Source of the DNA: Branchipolynoe longqiensis
Taxonomy: Eukaryota; Annelida; Polychaeta; Phyllodocida; Polynoidae
DNA length: 64,000 nt
Reading direction: 5' to 3'
Assembly: GCA_030323885.1 (NCBI GenBank)
Contig: CM059192.1
Coordinates: forward strand, 379,001 to 443,000
Below, in pieces: positions 35,601 to 50,600 of the stretch. Under the pieces are notes generated by a model. The model saw only the letters and a program-made list of their open reading frames with translations, ran no database searches and had not been told where the DNA came from. Within the stretch, counting starts at the first letter, position 1, and each line of letters starts with the position of its first letter. The position numbers and the translations under genes are program-made.

Positions 35601-38600
35601 CTGGCCAGCATTGAAAACAAGCCCCAGACTCGAGCTTACATGCTATGGACAGTATAAACACAGCATCAACAAACAAACAAAAACAAAAAAACTTGACGTT
35701 TCGTGTTTATGGCACATCGTGCGAACTGTCCGCGTTAACTTAAAGTGTTGTGTTTACGCCGCATTGTGCAAACTGTCAGCATCAACTTGTAGTTTTGTGT
35801 GTACGTCCCCAGGCGCGGGAAGCATGTAACCTGTTCGACGTGACGGCGTCCCGAGTCAGGGAAGGCAACTACATGGCCTCCATATTGCTGAGGCAGCAAC
35901 TGACCACCAGTGACGTCAGACGCTACACCCTCACGATCGCAGCTGTCGTAAGTAGGTCAAACGCAGTCACAGTGGAGGCAGGGGTTCTTAGTCCTTCTTC
36001 TTTATTTACTTCCCTTCTTTAAGGACCAAGTGGTCCTTAGCCGCTGCCGTATTGGCCACTCGTGTCTTACACATACTTTTCTGCTCAAGGGGGAACCTCC
36101 CCCTGAATGTATTGGGTGTCAATCCCCGCTGACAATCAAACACATTTCACTAAGTTGCGTTGATTTTTTGGCCCTGCGCCAACAGTTCTACACTGCAGAC
36201 AGGATGCATCACCTTTTTACTAAGGTAAAACAGGAAAACATTTTAGCCTTTTTGAGGGCAGCTGGACTGTACCACTTCATATAGTTTACTAAATAGATTC
36301 TATCAATTATTAATAAAACTTTTCATTTTCTATGGGAATTTGTTTCCCTTGACCACAGATATATGATTGTGAGCTTTCTAATTTAATGAGTGTCTATTGG
36401 CACATCATTGATTGTCTGCTTTTACATGTAAAAGCGATGGTTTGAACAAAAAACAAACATTTCTCGCCGTGAATATGGCCTATGCTGCCGACACAGTGCA
36501 AAGCAACCACCAATCAATCAATCATCAATCTTTAATTCTTTTTTTTTTAGCGCTTTCATTGCTAGTAACATATAATATAAAAGGTCCATACGGGGAAAAA
36601 AAACCTGCAAATTCATTTTAGTTGTTTTCTGTCAAATAGAATTTGTTGTTGTGTTTTCCAGTTAAAGTGTATTAATTTCATATTGAGTAGGGCGTTATGT
36701 AGGCGATGCGGCAGCTTTTGCGAACAAAACTGCTTTGATTATTGGAACGATGGCAGCTTCACCTCAAACATGGTAATCCTGGTTTCATTTCACTTTTCAG
36801 CCCAGATGGCATTTGTTGGTCTTTGCGCCTGAACCCTTCATTATGAATGCACATATTATAACACATTATACATTACTAAATATGGTGCATTCATACAGAA
36901 ACATTGCCCACGTGACCTTCATGTAGCCGCTTGTTCCTGCCGTCACCTCGGTGTCCTTGATCTTACTGTCCGTGTGTCCTGCAGGATAGTGGGTCCCCGC
37001 GCCGGACCTCCTACGCCATGGTGTCGATAACGGTGCGCGCGCAGGGCGGAAGCGGGCCCCGCTTCACCAACACGCCCGTCCAGATCAACATCTTCGAAGG
37101 CATCAACAGGGTGAGCACCATGCAGGCGTTAGAACTGTCAGTCAGGTAGAACTGTCAGTCAGGTAGAACCGTCCGGCAGTTCGAACCGTCAGGCAGTTCG
37201 AACCGTCAGCTGTCAGTCAGTTAAAACTGTCAGTCAGTTAGAACTGTCAGTCAGCTAGAACTGTCAGTCAGTTAGAACTGTCAGTCAGTTAGAACTGTCA
37301 GTCAGTTAGAACTGTCAGGCAGTTAGAACTGTCAGGCAGTTAGAACCGTCCGGCAGTTCGAACCGTCAGGCAGTTCGAACCGTCAGCTGTCAGTCAGTTA
37401 GAACTGTCGGTCAGTTAGAACTGTCAGTCAGTTAGAACTGCCAGCCGTTAGAACTGTCCGCCGTTAGAACTGTCAGGTAGTTAGAACTGTCAGGCAGTTA
37501 GAACTGTCAGTCCATTAGAACTGTCGGTCTGTTAGAACTATCGGTCCGTTAGAACTGTCAGGAAGTTAGAACTGTCAGGCAGTTAGAACTGTCAGGCAGT
37601 TAGAACTGTCAGTCAGCTAGAATTGTCAGGCAGTTAGAACTGTCAGGCAGTTAGAACTGTCAGGCAGTTAGAACTGTCAGGCAGTTAGAACTGTCAGCCC
37701 TGGCCTTTAGATCAGTGGTTGTTTATTTGTGACCCTTTACATTAGTTTGGCTGACTATTATTTTAACGGGTTAACTCTAGAGATATTTGAAGTGAAAACA
37801 TGTCAAATTTGGTGTGCACATTAAGATTGTCAGACATCATAAGCTTTAGCAGTACCAGGTTCTATTAAATTGACTTAGTATTCCGTGTGATATGGTGGAG
37901 CTCCTTTAGAAGCCTGTGTCCACTCATCTCTAGTCTATATTAAAGCTGCATAATTCGGTGGTCTTGAGGTTCTGTCATTTTATGAGATAAATATAGTCAA
38001 CTGATTGTTATCTACCTTACTTCAGCTTGAAGTAACTTATATTTTAAATGGCAACCTTTGGAGATATTTGAAGTAAAAACATGTAAAAATTAGTTTTGGA
38101 AAGCACGCCAACACTCTGACACCATAGGATTATGCAGTAGCAGGTTCTATTAAATTGACTCAGTACTCCCCTCTCGGTGGAAACAAATGCTTAATAAGTG
38201 AATCAGTATCTCAGTTGGATATGCAGAAGTAAATCTAGATAAGGGTTCTGGTTTTGAAAATTTGATGGGCTTGCAGTAATTTTCTAAGAACAAAGGTTGC
38301 GAGGTCATCTGATGTAGTCTGCGTGCACTCACGACCATCATTCAAGACCTACCTCCTAACAATTCTTCAAATGACCTCATACCCTGACCTCACAATGTCA
38401 CAGCATAAACTGAGTATCTCTAATTACACTAGCGCAGAGGATAGGTATATACCAAAATGTTGCAAATGTCGCACCCCAAAAAACATACTTAATTAAGGCT
38501 AGCCACTAACAGCTAAGATGACAATGCAACTGCCAAATTGAGACTATTTCTGTTCAGTGATGAAAACAAGCCGTGATGCGACTTACTCGTTATGGACAGA

Positions 38601-41600
38601 GTAAATAAGTCATCACCAAAAAAACACCCAAAGAGCGTTTAGTGAAGTGTTTGTTGAACACTTTTCAGAACACTCAAGTTGGCGAACTCAAAGTGCACGA
38701 CGGAGATCGGGGCTCGAAGCCGCTCAGGGTCAAAATCGCGCGAGGTGAAGGTGGGTGCCGCCATTTTGTTTTTGTGGAACATCGCAACTGCAGTTAGGCA
38801 TCGAGCTGTGCTCTTTGTTAAATATATTAGTTGATGTTTTTTCTCCTAAATTTCTTTAAACGAACCGTTTCGTATAAACTCTACATATCTAAGCAGTGTG
38901 CTCCTTGTTAATTTAATTAATTGCAGTTTGATATATTTATGTTCGTTTAAGGGTAACCTATATTCACTTTTGTTAATTAATTTGGATTTGCTGTTTGTCT
39001 ACTGGGGCTTAGCTTGGGAATTCCAGGTGGTACGCAGATTGAATAAAACGCTATTGGAATATAACGCGTTGGGGAAAAAAACTATAAACCATCATATATT
39101 TTAATAATAACAAATCTATATAAGTAATCTCAGGTGGTAGGTACGCAGCTGCGTATCAGCACATGTGGAAGCTGGGCGCCTGTCCATGTTGTCGAAGGAC
39201 CTGTTCATATTATGCTTGTTATGTGTTTTGCTTTTAAGAAGTTGATGAACTTCTCAAAAGCAAAAGAGTCATCTAGATTTGAACCTACATATGTCACTTG
39301 GACACTGGGACACTTATTAAGCAATTGTTGCTGTTTAGAAGGGGATACCTTCAAGTGAATGCCTTATTAAGCATTTGTTGCTGTTTAGAAGGGATACCTT
39401 CAAGTGAATGCCTTATTAAGCAATTGTTGCTGTTTAGAAGGGGATACCTTCAAGTGAATGCCTTATTAAGCAATTGTTGCTGTTTAGAAGGGGATACCTT
39501 CAAGTGAATGCCTTATTAAGCAGTTGTTGCTGTTTAGAAGGGGATACCTTCAAGTGAGTGCCTTATTAAGCAGTTGTTGCTGTTTAGAAGGGGATACCTT
39601 CAAGTGAATGCCTTATTAAGCAGTTGTTGCTGTTTAGAAGGGGATACCTTCAAGTGAATGCCTTATTAAGCAGTTGTTGCTGCTTAGAAGGGGATACCTT
39701 CAAGTGAATGCCTTATTAAGCAGTTGTTGCTGCTTAGAAGGGGATACCTTCAAGTGAATGCCTTATTAAGCAATTGTTGCTGTTTAGAAGGGGATACCTT
39801 CAAGTGAATGCCTTATTAAGCAGTTGTTGCTGTTTAGAAGGGGATACCTTCAAGTGAATGCCTTATTAAGCAATTGTTGCTGCTTAGAAGGGGTTACCTT
39901 CAAGTGAATGCCTTATTAAGCAGTTGTTGCTGCTTAGAAGGGGATACCTTCAAGTGAATGCCTTATCAAGCAGTTGTTGTTGTTTAGAAGGGGATTCCTT
40001 CAAGTGAATGCCTTATTAAGCAATTGTTGCTGCTTAGAAGGGGTTACCTTCAAGTGAATGCCTTATTAAGCAGTTGTTGCTGCTTAGAAGGGGATACCTA
40101 CAAGTGAATGCCTTATCAAGCAGTTGTTGCTGCTTAGAAGGGGATTCCTTCAAGTGAATGCCTTATTAAGCAGTTGTTGCTGCTTAGAAGGGGATACCTT
40201 CAAGTGAATGCCTTATTAAGCAATTGTTGCTGTTTAGAAGGGGATACCTTCAAGTGAATGCCTTATTAAGTAATTGTTGCTGTTTAGAAGGGGATACCTT
40301 CAAGTGAATGCCTTATTAAGCAGTTGTTGCTGCTTAGAAGGGGATACCTTCAAGTGAATGCCTTATCAAGCAATTGTTGCTGTTTAGAAGGGGATACCTT
40401 CAAGTGAATGCCTTATTAAGCAGTTGTTGCTGTTTAGAAGGGGATACCTTCAAGTGAATGCCTTATTAAGCAGTTTTTGCTGTTTAGAAGGGGATTCCTT
40501 CAAGTGGACGCTTTTATCCGACTGTGCAACATTGACCTGCCTTACGTGTTTTGCATCGTTCCAGTTCATGGTTCAATGAGTGTGGCAGGAGCCGTCACGC
40601 TCTGATTAACAGAACGCTCGAGCCTTGTAGTCGTTAAGCTCTCCGTCCAGTTAAACCAACATAATCTCTGCACATAACCAAACACCCCCTCCTTTACTTA
40701 ACACCGTCCGACGCCTAGGGTAGTGCGTAGTGAACCCCTCCTCTCTGATTGGTTAGAAATAAGCAATGGTTCTCCACTCTCCAAGCAGGTTTTTTTAACC
40801 GGATCCTGGGAGCGGGACATAGCTCAGGCGGTAGAGTGTCCACCTGTGAAGTTGAAGGTCATCCTGTTGATCCTGCTCAGTGGACCCATTTGCAGTTTGG
40901 GCTATTTTCCATTCCAACCAGTGGTCCACAACTGGTTCATCAAAGGCTGTGGTATGCGCTGTCCTGTCTGTGGGAAAGTGCATATAAAAGACCCCTTGCT
41001 GCTTATCGCAAAGAGTAGCCTATGTGGTGGCAGTCGGTTTCCTCAAAAAGAAAATGTCAGAATGACCATAAGTTTGACATCCAATAGCCGATGATAAAAA
41101 CCCATGCACTCTAGAGGCATCGTTAAATAAAACAAGCTTGACTTGAACTGTAGACAATCAGTGTAGCGGCATGGTGATTGTGCTTGGAGAGTGTTGTTGT
41201 GTACAGTCTCCTGTGTGTAGGCATGGCGCTCTGTTTTGCTGGTGTAGATTCATTGTGATTAAAGCTCTTTTATAAGTGCATGACTCGTGTATAAATGGCA
41301 TGCAATCATTACACAGCCTCCAGTCTAAGTGGTGACGATTCTAACTTGTCTTCTGTTCTTCAAAAAGGTTCCCCAGCATCCAATCGCTTCCCCTCAATGT
41401 TATTTGTGGAATATGTTCACTGGGAAAAGAACTATGGACAAGAACTCGTCTTAGCTCTTCTATAGACTGCTTCTAAGTGTTCGACTAATATCCCATATTG
41501 TACAAAAGTCAGTTTGAGCCATCAATGAAGGTTTTGCTTATTTCGTCAGCCAGATGAGATTTCCCGGTGGTGGGAAAGGGGCTATTTCCAATATGGAAGG

Positions 41601-44600
41601 TTGTAGGTTCAATCCCCGGCCGAGTCAACGCAAACATGTACAAAACTGCGTATTTGTGGTGGTTTAACTCGTACTGAATTGCTACTATAAGGCAAGCACT
41701 GGCCAACCCAGTGTCAAGATACTGGGACTGAGCAGTATATTGCAGCATGGTGGCATGGTATCTCAGTGAGGTAGTAGTATAAAGCCACCACCAAGAGTGC
41801 CCACTCCCCCAAGTGATTACGGTACCTGATATGACCACAGATGTTTCTATGACGTAAAACCCCAATTAACTATCTCAGAAGTGCACGATTATTATCTATG
41901 TGTAAAGGAAGATGTGAATTGCTTAAATTTCGACACCGAGAACCAAGTGGAAGCAGTGAGACTATTTTGGTGTTCTTTTTTAACCTTCCCCACAAATTAT
42001 TATAGATATGAGAATTTTTCAATTCTGTGTGGTTGAAATTTCTTCATTTTTGTTTTGGTGGTATGTTGGTTCATTTTGTGAATCATGTTAATCTGAGGGG
42101 AGAATTGGGGAAGTGTGATGGAAGGAGGATTACCTTCCAAGCCACAACGAAGTGTTGGATGATGAGACTTCATTAAAGAAGAGAATGTCTCTCAATGCTC
42201 AGACTCATCTCTGTAATTCGAATTTAAATACCCGTTTTTAATTATGCTTAAGACCCATATAATGTTTTCTAAAACGCTATAATTCGATCAGTTTTGTATT
42301 TAGTTAATAATAATTATTATATAATGATATATTATACATTATATAATATTATTATTCATCTGGTTAATATTGGATGGCGACTCTGGTGCCTGGTGGTTGT
42401 ACACTCAAGATGCTTCCTACTCTCTCAATAAGTGCACGTGTATACTTGCAGTCTCCACTGATAGATTAAGAATCAAACATTATGGACAAAGAAAAGAAGA
42501 TGACTTAATAAACCTAGTGTAATTAAACTTAGACCCGTGACTTGGGATTTCTGTAATCTCACCTGTCGGGAGCAGGGGGTATAGCTTACCCTTATTCTCT
42601 ATTCTTTAAAAAGATTGATTACTATTATTTATTATTATTATCATCCTTATTATCGTTATCATCATTATTATCATTTTTATTATTATTTCAAGCAAAATAA
42701 ATGAACTTGGTAAACTTAGAAGGAGAGAATAGAACATAGTTACATGGACCTTAAAGGTGCATAGTCCGATGGTTTTCAGTTTCTGTCATTTTTCTGAGAT
42801 AAATACATTAAATTGATTGTTACAATCTACATTACTTTAGTTTGAAGTAACTTTTATTTGAGATGTCTAAGTTTTGAGATATTTGAAGTGCAAACGTCAA
42901 ATTAGGCTTCTGCGGTAAGAGCTCTATTAAAGCATCTCAGGAGTCCCTTCTGTTTGGCAACAAATGCTTAATAAGTGACTCGTGATCAAAGTTAGATACG
43001 TAGTATTAAAGCATCTCAGGAGTCCCTTCTGTTTGGCAACAAATGCTTAATAAGTGACTCGTGATCAAAGTTAGATACGTAGAATCAAATCTACATAATT
43101 GTTTTAGTTTTGAAAATTTGATGCTTCATCGGACTATGCAGCTTTAAAGAAATTGAAATAAAATATAATAAAATTAATAATAGAATGAATAATGACATGT
43201 TTGATTACTGGTGCTACTAACTGAGACAAGCTGCCCCCCTCCCCACGTGACCGCTAACACGTGACTGTGTTGACAGATGGTCAGGGCTGGTTCCGGTTGG
43301 GCAGTCCGCGTTCCGACAACTCGCCCAACCCGCTGTACGTCGTCCCGATTTACTCGAACGGAAACATCGACCGTGAAAGCTGGCCCGGCGTGTACGAGTT
43401 CGACGTCGAGGTGAGTCTGCATGTCGCTGAGTCAAACCAATCACTTATCAAATTGATACTTTTCACTACCTAGCCTGGCGCTCGGCATTAATAGGATAGG
43501 GCAAGGACTGGTTGGCTCGGTGTCAGGATAATGTGACTGGGTGGGATATCAGGTAATGGTGCTGGCAAACTGGTCTCCCAGTGGGGCAGCACTAAAAAGT
43601 TGCCATGAGTGTGTATGGCACTGTCACAAGTCGGTACCCGTCCGATGTTGCTAGGATGTACTACACAACAAGCAAACAACAATTATAAATGCACCGCTAT
43701 CTCAGTTGGATGTGTAGGCTTTGATCAGACTATGCGGCTCCAAGTGTGTTGATTTAACGTCAAATCTAGGTTTAGACAATGTCAGGCTTTGATCAGACTA
43801 TGCGTCTCCAAGTGTGTTTATTTAACATCAAATCTAGGTTTAGACAATGTCAGGCTTTGATCAGACTATGCGTCTCCAAGTGTGTATATTTAATGTCAAA
43901 TGCAGGTTTAGACAATGAGATGCTATGATCAGACTATGCAGCTCCAAGTGTGTTTATTTAACGCAGCTGGATATGGAATGGGATGTAGCTGTCTTTATAC
44001 GCCATATGTAACATAGACACTTCTTATGTAGCCATCTTTATTAACTAAATGTGACAAAGTCACTTCTCATGTAGCCACCTTTATTCACTAAATGTGACAA
44101 ATACACATTTAGTGCAGCCGTCTTTATAAACAAGATGTAACAAAGACACTTCTAATGTAGATATCTGTATACACCAGGGCCTGTATTCATGTAGTGGTGC
44201 CAGGCGTAGCCGGTGCTACACTCTAGCTCTGGGGTAGCTATCCGTGGCTAGCGGCGGGTTGGAGAAATAGGTCAAGTGGTATGCACCAATGTACTAGCCG
44301 GGGCAGATAGCTAACCGTGGACTTATTTATAGATTTGGGAAATCCGTAGATTCGACAATATGAATAAGGCCGCCAATGTGGCGGCGGCGTTAATATCAGT
44401 TCGAATTTAGGGTTAAATTGATAAAATTTCATTTATGGCATATGTAATTCTGTTAAATATGACAGCATTGAATAGATTTGGGCCTAATATATTGCTGCCG
44501 ATTCGGTGGCGGTGGCGGCGGCGATGTGTGTTTTGTTGATATGTGACAGTATGGATATCGACGTCAAGGCGGCGGCAATTTGTTTACTTTACATTCGTCA

Positions 44601-47600
44601 ATTCGACAATATGCATAACGCTGCCAATGTGGCGGTGGCGTTAATATCGGTTCAAATTTAGGGATAAATTGATAAAATTTCACTTATTGCGTATGTAATT
44701 CTGTTAAATATGATCGCATTGAAAAGATTTGGCTGTAATATATCGGCGCCCGCCACACTAACCGATGCGGCTTGCAGTTAAACGTGTTTTGAAACTGGGG
44801 TAGCTTAGCCTAGGCTATGGTCGGCGGTTAGCGCTGGCACCGGCACATGAATAAGAATTTTCCACCGTTAGCCGGGTGGAGCTACCCTAGCCGCAGTTAA
44901 GGCCCTGGCACCACCACATGAATACGGGCCCTGATATAACCAAGACACTTGTGATGTCACCGAGTGTCGTGTGAAAACTCAGTGTGAAACAGTTCTTCAT
45001 ACACACGCACCCACATGCGCACACACTCACACACCCACTCGCACACACGCGCACCCACACGCGCACACACGCGCACACACCCGCACACAGGAAGGTCCCG
45101 TGTTATGAGTTGAAAGCCCGTCACATAATGACGACAACTGCAGACTCACTCACACACACAGCTCCTCCTGTGTTCCTCAGGCGATAGAACCAGTGGTCCC
45201 CAACGGGTTAATGAAAGGCTGCGGTATGTGCTGTCCTGTCTATGGGGAAGTGCGTAGAAAAGACCCCTTGCTGCTTATCGGAAAAAGTAGCCTATGTGGC
45301 GGAAGCGGGTGTTCTCCAAAGAAATATGTCAGAATGACCATACGTTTGATGTCCAATAGCCGATGATAAAAATCAATGCGCTCTAGAGGTGTTGTTAAAT
45401 AAAACAAACTTTCTTCAGGCGATTGAGCTGGTGAACGGGCGGGAGACGGCGTCCCGGGCACGAACGACTGTCAGCGTCACGATCAGGGACCGCAACGACA
45501 ACAGACCGCAGTTCGTACCGTCAGGAAGCTTCCAACTGACCGTCCCAGAAGGCCTCGGTGTGAACACTCAGCTGCCCGGCCTCAACATGCTCGTCAAGGA
45601 CACCGACGAGGTAAGCATCTGTAATTCACTCCACTTTTCAAACAGCAAATGTACAATAAGGTATGTGATGTATAACGCATCATGCGAGTATTAAAAACGG
45701 AAGGGAATTGTTCTAATTATTTATGTTAATTGATATTATTGATATTACCATTACTCTGCACTGTCACACATTACTGTGCACTGTCACACGTTACTGTGCA
45801 CTGTCACACGTTACTGTGCACTGTCACACGTTACTGTGCACTGTGACATGTTGCTGTGCACTGTGACACGTTACTGTGCACTGCCACACGTTACTGTGCA
45901 CTGTGACACGTTACTGTGCACTGTCACACGTCAGTGTGCACTGTGACACGTTACCGTGCACTGTGACACGTTACTGTGCACTGCCACACGTCAATGTGCA
46001 CTGTGACACGTTACCGTGCACTGTGACACGTTACCGTGCACTGTCACACGTTACCGTGCACTGTCACACGTTACTGTGCACTGTCACACTGTACTGTGCA
46101 CTGTCACACGTTACTGTGCACCGTGACACATTACTGTGCACCGTGACACGTTACTCTGCACTGTCACACGTTATTATACACTGTCATACGTTATTGTGCA
46201 CTGTCACACGTTACTCTGCACTGTCACACTTTACAGTGCACTGTCACACGTTATTATGCACTGTCACAAGTTAGTATGCACTGTCACACGTTACTGCGCA
46301 CTGTCACACGTTACTGTGCACTGTCACACGTTACTGTGCACTGTGACATATTATTGTGCACTGTGACACGTTACTGTGCACTGTGACACGTTACTGTGCA
46401 CTGTCACACGTTACTGTGCACTGTCACACGTCATTGTGCACTGCGACACGTTACCGTGCACTGTGACACGTTACTGTGCACTGCCACACGTCACTGTGTA
46501 TTGTGACACGTTACCGTGCACTGTGACACGTTACTGTGCACCGTGACACGTTACTGTGCACTGTCACACGTTATTATGCACTGTCATACGTTATTGTGCA
46601 CTGTCACACGTTACTCTGCACTGTCACACTTTACAGTGCACTGTCACACGTTAGTATGCACTGTCACACGTTATTATGCACTGTCACACGTTACTGTGCA
46701 CTGCCACACGTTACTGTGCACTGCCACACGTTAATGTGCACTGTCAAACGTTACTGTGCACTGTGACATATTAATGTGCACTGTGACACGTTACTGTGCA
46801 CTGTCACACGTTACTGTGCACTGTCACACGTTAATGTGCACTGTCACACGTCATTGTGCACTGTGACACGTTACCGTGCACTGTGACACGTTACTGTGCA
46901 CTTCCACACGTTACTGTGTATTGTGACACGTTACCGTGCACTGTGACACGTTACTGTGCACCGTGACACGTTACTGTGCACTGGCACACGTTATTATGCA
47001 CTGTCATACGGTATTGTGCACTGTCACACGTTACTCTGCACTGTCACACTTTACAGTGCACTGTCACACGTTATTATGCACTGTCACACGTTATTATGCA
47101 CTGTCACACGTTACTGTGCACTGCCACACGTTACTGTGCACTGTCAAACGTTACTGTGCACTGTGACATATTAATGTGCACTGTGACACGTTACTGTGCA
47201 CTGTGACACTTTACTGTGCACTGTCACACGTTACTGTGCACTGTCACACGTTACTGTGCACTGTGACACGTTAATGTGCACTGTCACACGTTAATGTGCA
47301 CTGTGGCACGCTAATGTGCACTGTCACACGCTGATGTGCACTGTCACACGTTACTGTGCACAGTGGCACGTTACTATGCACTGTGACACGTTACTGTGCA
47401 CTCTCACACCTCACTGTGCACTGTGACACGTTACTGTGCACTGTCACACGTCACTGTGCACTGTCACACCTTACTGTGCACTGTGACACGTTACCGTGCA
47501 CTGTGACACGTTACTGTGCACTGTACAGTGACTTGTAATTGTGCAACAGTGCACTGTGACACGTTACCATGTATTGTGACGCATTACTGTACACTGTGAC

Positions 47601-50600
47601 ACATTACTGTGCACTGTCACACGTTACTGTGCACTGTGACACGCTAATGTGCACTGTCACACGTTACTGTGCACTGCCACACGTCACTGTGCACTGTCAC
47701 ACGTTACTGTGCACTGTGACACGTTAATGTGCACTGTGACACGTTACCGTGCACTGTGACACGTTACTGTGCACTGTGACACGTTGATGTTTACTCTGAT
47801 GTGTATTGCGACATGTTACTGTGTATGTGACACTTATTGTGACATGTCACTGTGTATTGTGATACTTACTGTGTATTGTGACACTTACCATGTACTGTGA
47901 CACCGTGTATTGTGACACTTACCATGTACTGTGACACATACTGTGTATTGTGACACTTACCATGTACTGTGACACTTACCATGTATTGTGACACTTACCA
48001 TGGACTGTGACACTTACTGTGTATTGTCACACTTACCATGTACTGTGACACTTACCATGGACTGTGACACTTACTGTGTATTGTGACAATTACAATGTAC
48101 TCTGACACTTAATGTGTATTGTGACACTTACTGTGTATAGTGACACTTACTGTGTATTGTGACACTTACTGTGTATTGTGACACGTACTGTGTATTGTGA
48201 CACTTACTGTATATTGTGACACTTACCATGTAATGTGACACTTACCATGCACTGTGACACTTACTGTGTATTGTGACACTTACCATGTACTGTGACACTT
48301 ACTGTGTACTGTGACACTTACTGTCTATTGTGACATTTACTGTGTATTGTGACACTTACGGTGTATTGTGACACTTACCATGGACTGTGACACTTACTGT
48401 GTATTGTGACACTTACCATGTACTGTGACACTTACCATGGACTGTGACACTTACTGTGTATTGTGACAATTACAATGTACTGTGACACTTAATATGTATT
48501 GTGACACTTATTGTGTACTGTGACACTTACTATGTATTGTGACACTTACTGTGTATTGTGACACTTACTGTGTATTGTGACACTTACTGTGTATTGTGAC
48601 ACTTACCATTTACTGTGACACTTACCATGTACTGTGACACTTACTGTGTATTGTGACACTTACCATGTGCTGTGACACTTACTGTGTACTGTGACACTTA
48701 CTGTGTATTGTGACACTTACTGTGTACTGTGACACTTACTGTGTACTGTGACACGTACTGTGTATTGTGACACTTACAGTGTACTGTGACACTTACTGTT
48801 TATTATCACACTTACCGTGTACTGTGATACTTACTGTGTATTGTGACACTTACTGTGTATTGTGACACTTACTGTGTACTGTGACACTTACTGTGTACTG
48901 TGACACTTACTGTGTATTGTGACACTTACTGTGTATTGTGACACTTACTGTGTACTGTGACGCTTACTGTGTACTGTGACACTTACAGTGTACTGTGACA
49001 CTTACTGTGTATAATCACACTTACCGTGTACTATGACACTTACTGTGTATTATGACACTTACTGTGTACTGTGACACTCACCGTGTATTGTGACACTTAC
49101 CGTGTGCTGTGACACTTACTGTGTATTGTGACACTTACTGTGTATTGTGACAATTACCGTGTACTGTGACACATACTGTGTACTGTGACACTTACCATGT
49201 ACTGTGACACTTACCATGTACTGTGACACTTACTGTGTATTGTGACACTTACTGTGTATTGTGACACTTACTGTGTATTGTGACACTTACCGTGTACTGT
49301 GACACATACTGTGTACTGTGACACTTACTGTGTACTGTGACACTTACCATGTACTGTGACATTTACCATGTATTGTGACACGTAACTGTGCATTGTGACA
49401 CTCACTCTGTGTGATGTGCCTGTGTTCCGGTGGGTTTACACTGTGCACAGTGCGATACGCCTGACTGAGGTTACTGTGCACTGATACACATTACTGTGCA
49501 CTGTTACACATTACTGTGCACTGTTACACATTACTGTGCACTGTTGCACATTACTGCACAATTACAAGTCACTGTACACAGTGTAATACTCCTGACTGAG
49601 GTTACTGTGCACTGTTACACATTACTGTGCACTGTTACACATTACTGTGCACTGTTACACATTACTGCACAGGTACAAGTCACTGTACACAGTGTAATAC
49701 CCTTGACTGAGGTTACTGTGCACTGTTACACATTACTGTGCACTGTCACACATTACTGTGCACTGTTACGCATTACTGCACAATTACAAGTCACTGTACA
49801 TGGTGTAATACCCCTGACTGAGGTTACCGTGCACTGTTACACATTACTGCACTGTTACACGTCACTGTACACAGTGCGATACCCCTGACTGAGGTTACTG
49901 TGCACTGTTACACATTACTGCACAGTTACACGTTACTGTACACAGTGTAATACCCCTGACTGAGGTTACCGTGCACTGTTACACATCACTGTACACAGTG
50001 TAATACCCCTGACTGAGGTTACTGTGCACTGTTACACATCACTGTACACAGTGTAATACCCCTGACTGAGGTTACCGTGCACTGTTACACATCACTGTAC
50101 ACAGTGTAATACCCCTGACTGAGCAGCCTGCTTTCAGGGCACCAACTCCATGTTCCGCCTCACCTTGGAGGGTGACGTGCACCAGACGTTCTCCCTGAGT
50201 CAGAGTGAGTGCACCGGGCAGTGCGCAGTCTCCCTGGTCGTCGCCAACTCGCGCCATCTGGACTACGAGGTCAGCCGCTTCCGGCAACAGGTCGTCAGGG
50301 TAGGCGTCGTCATGGCAACCAGCTTGTGGCAAAGTCTTTGTTTTTTGTTCAACCATTTTTGAGTCACTCTTTTATTTTTTGTTCAATCATTTTGTTCGTC
50401 TCTTTTTTTGTGTCTTTTCTTTTGTCCAATCACGTTTGTGTCAAAGTCTTTTCTTTTTTGTTCAATCATATTTGTGTCAGTCTCTTTTTTTGTGTTCACT
50501 CATTTTTGTATGTTTCCTTTTTGTGCTAAATTATTTTTGTCTCAAAAGCTTCTTTTCTTTGTTCAATCATTTTTGTGTTAAAGTTATTTTTGGTTTTTGT

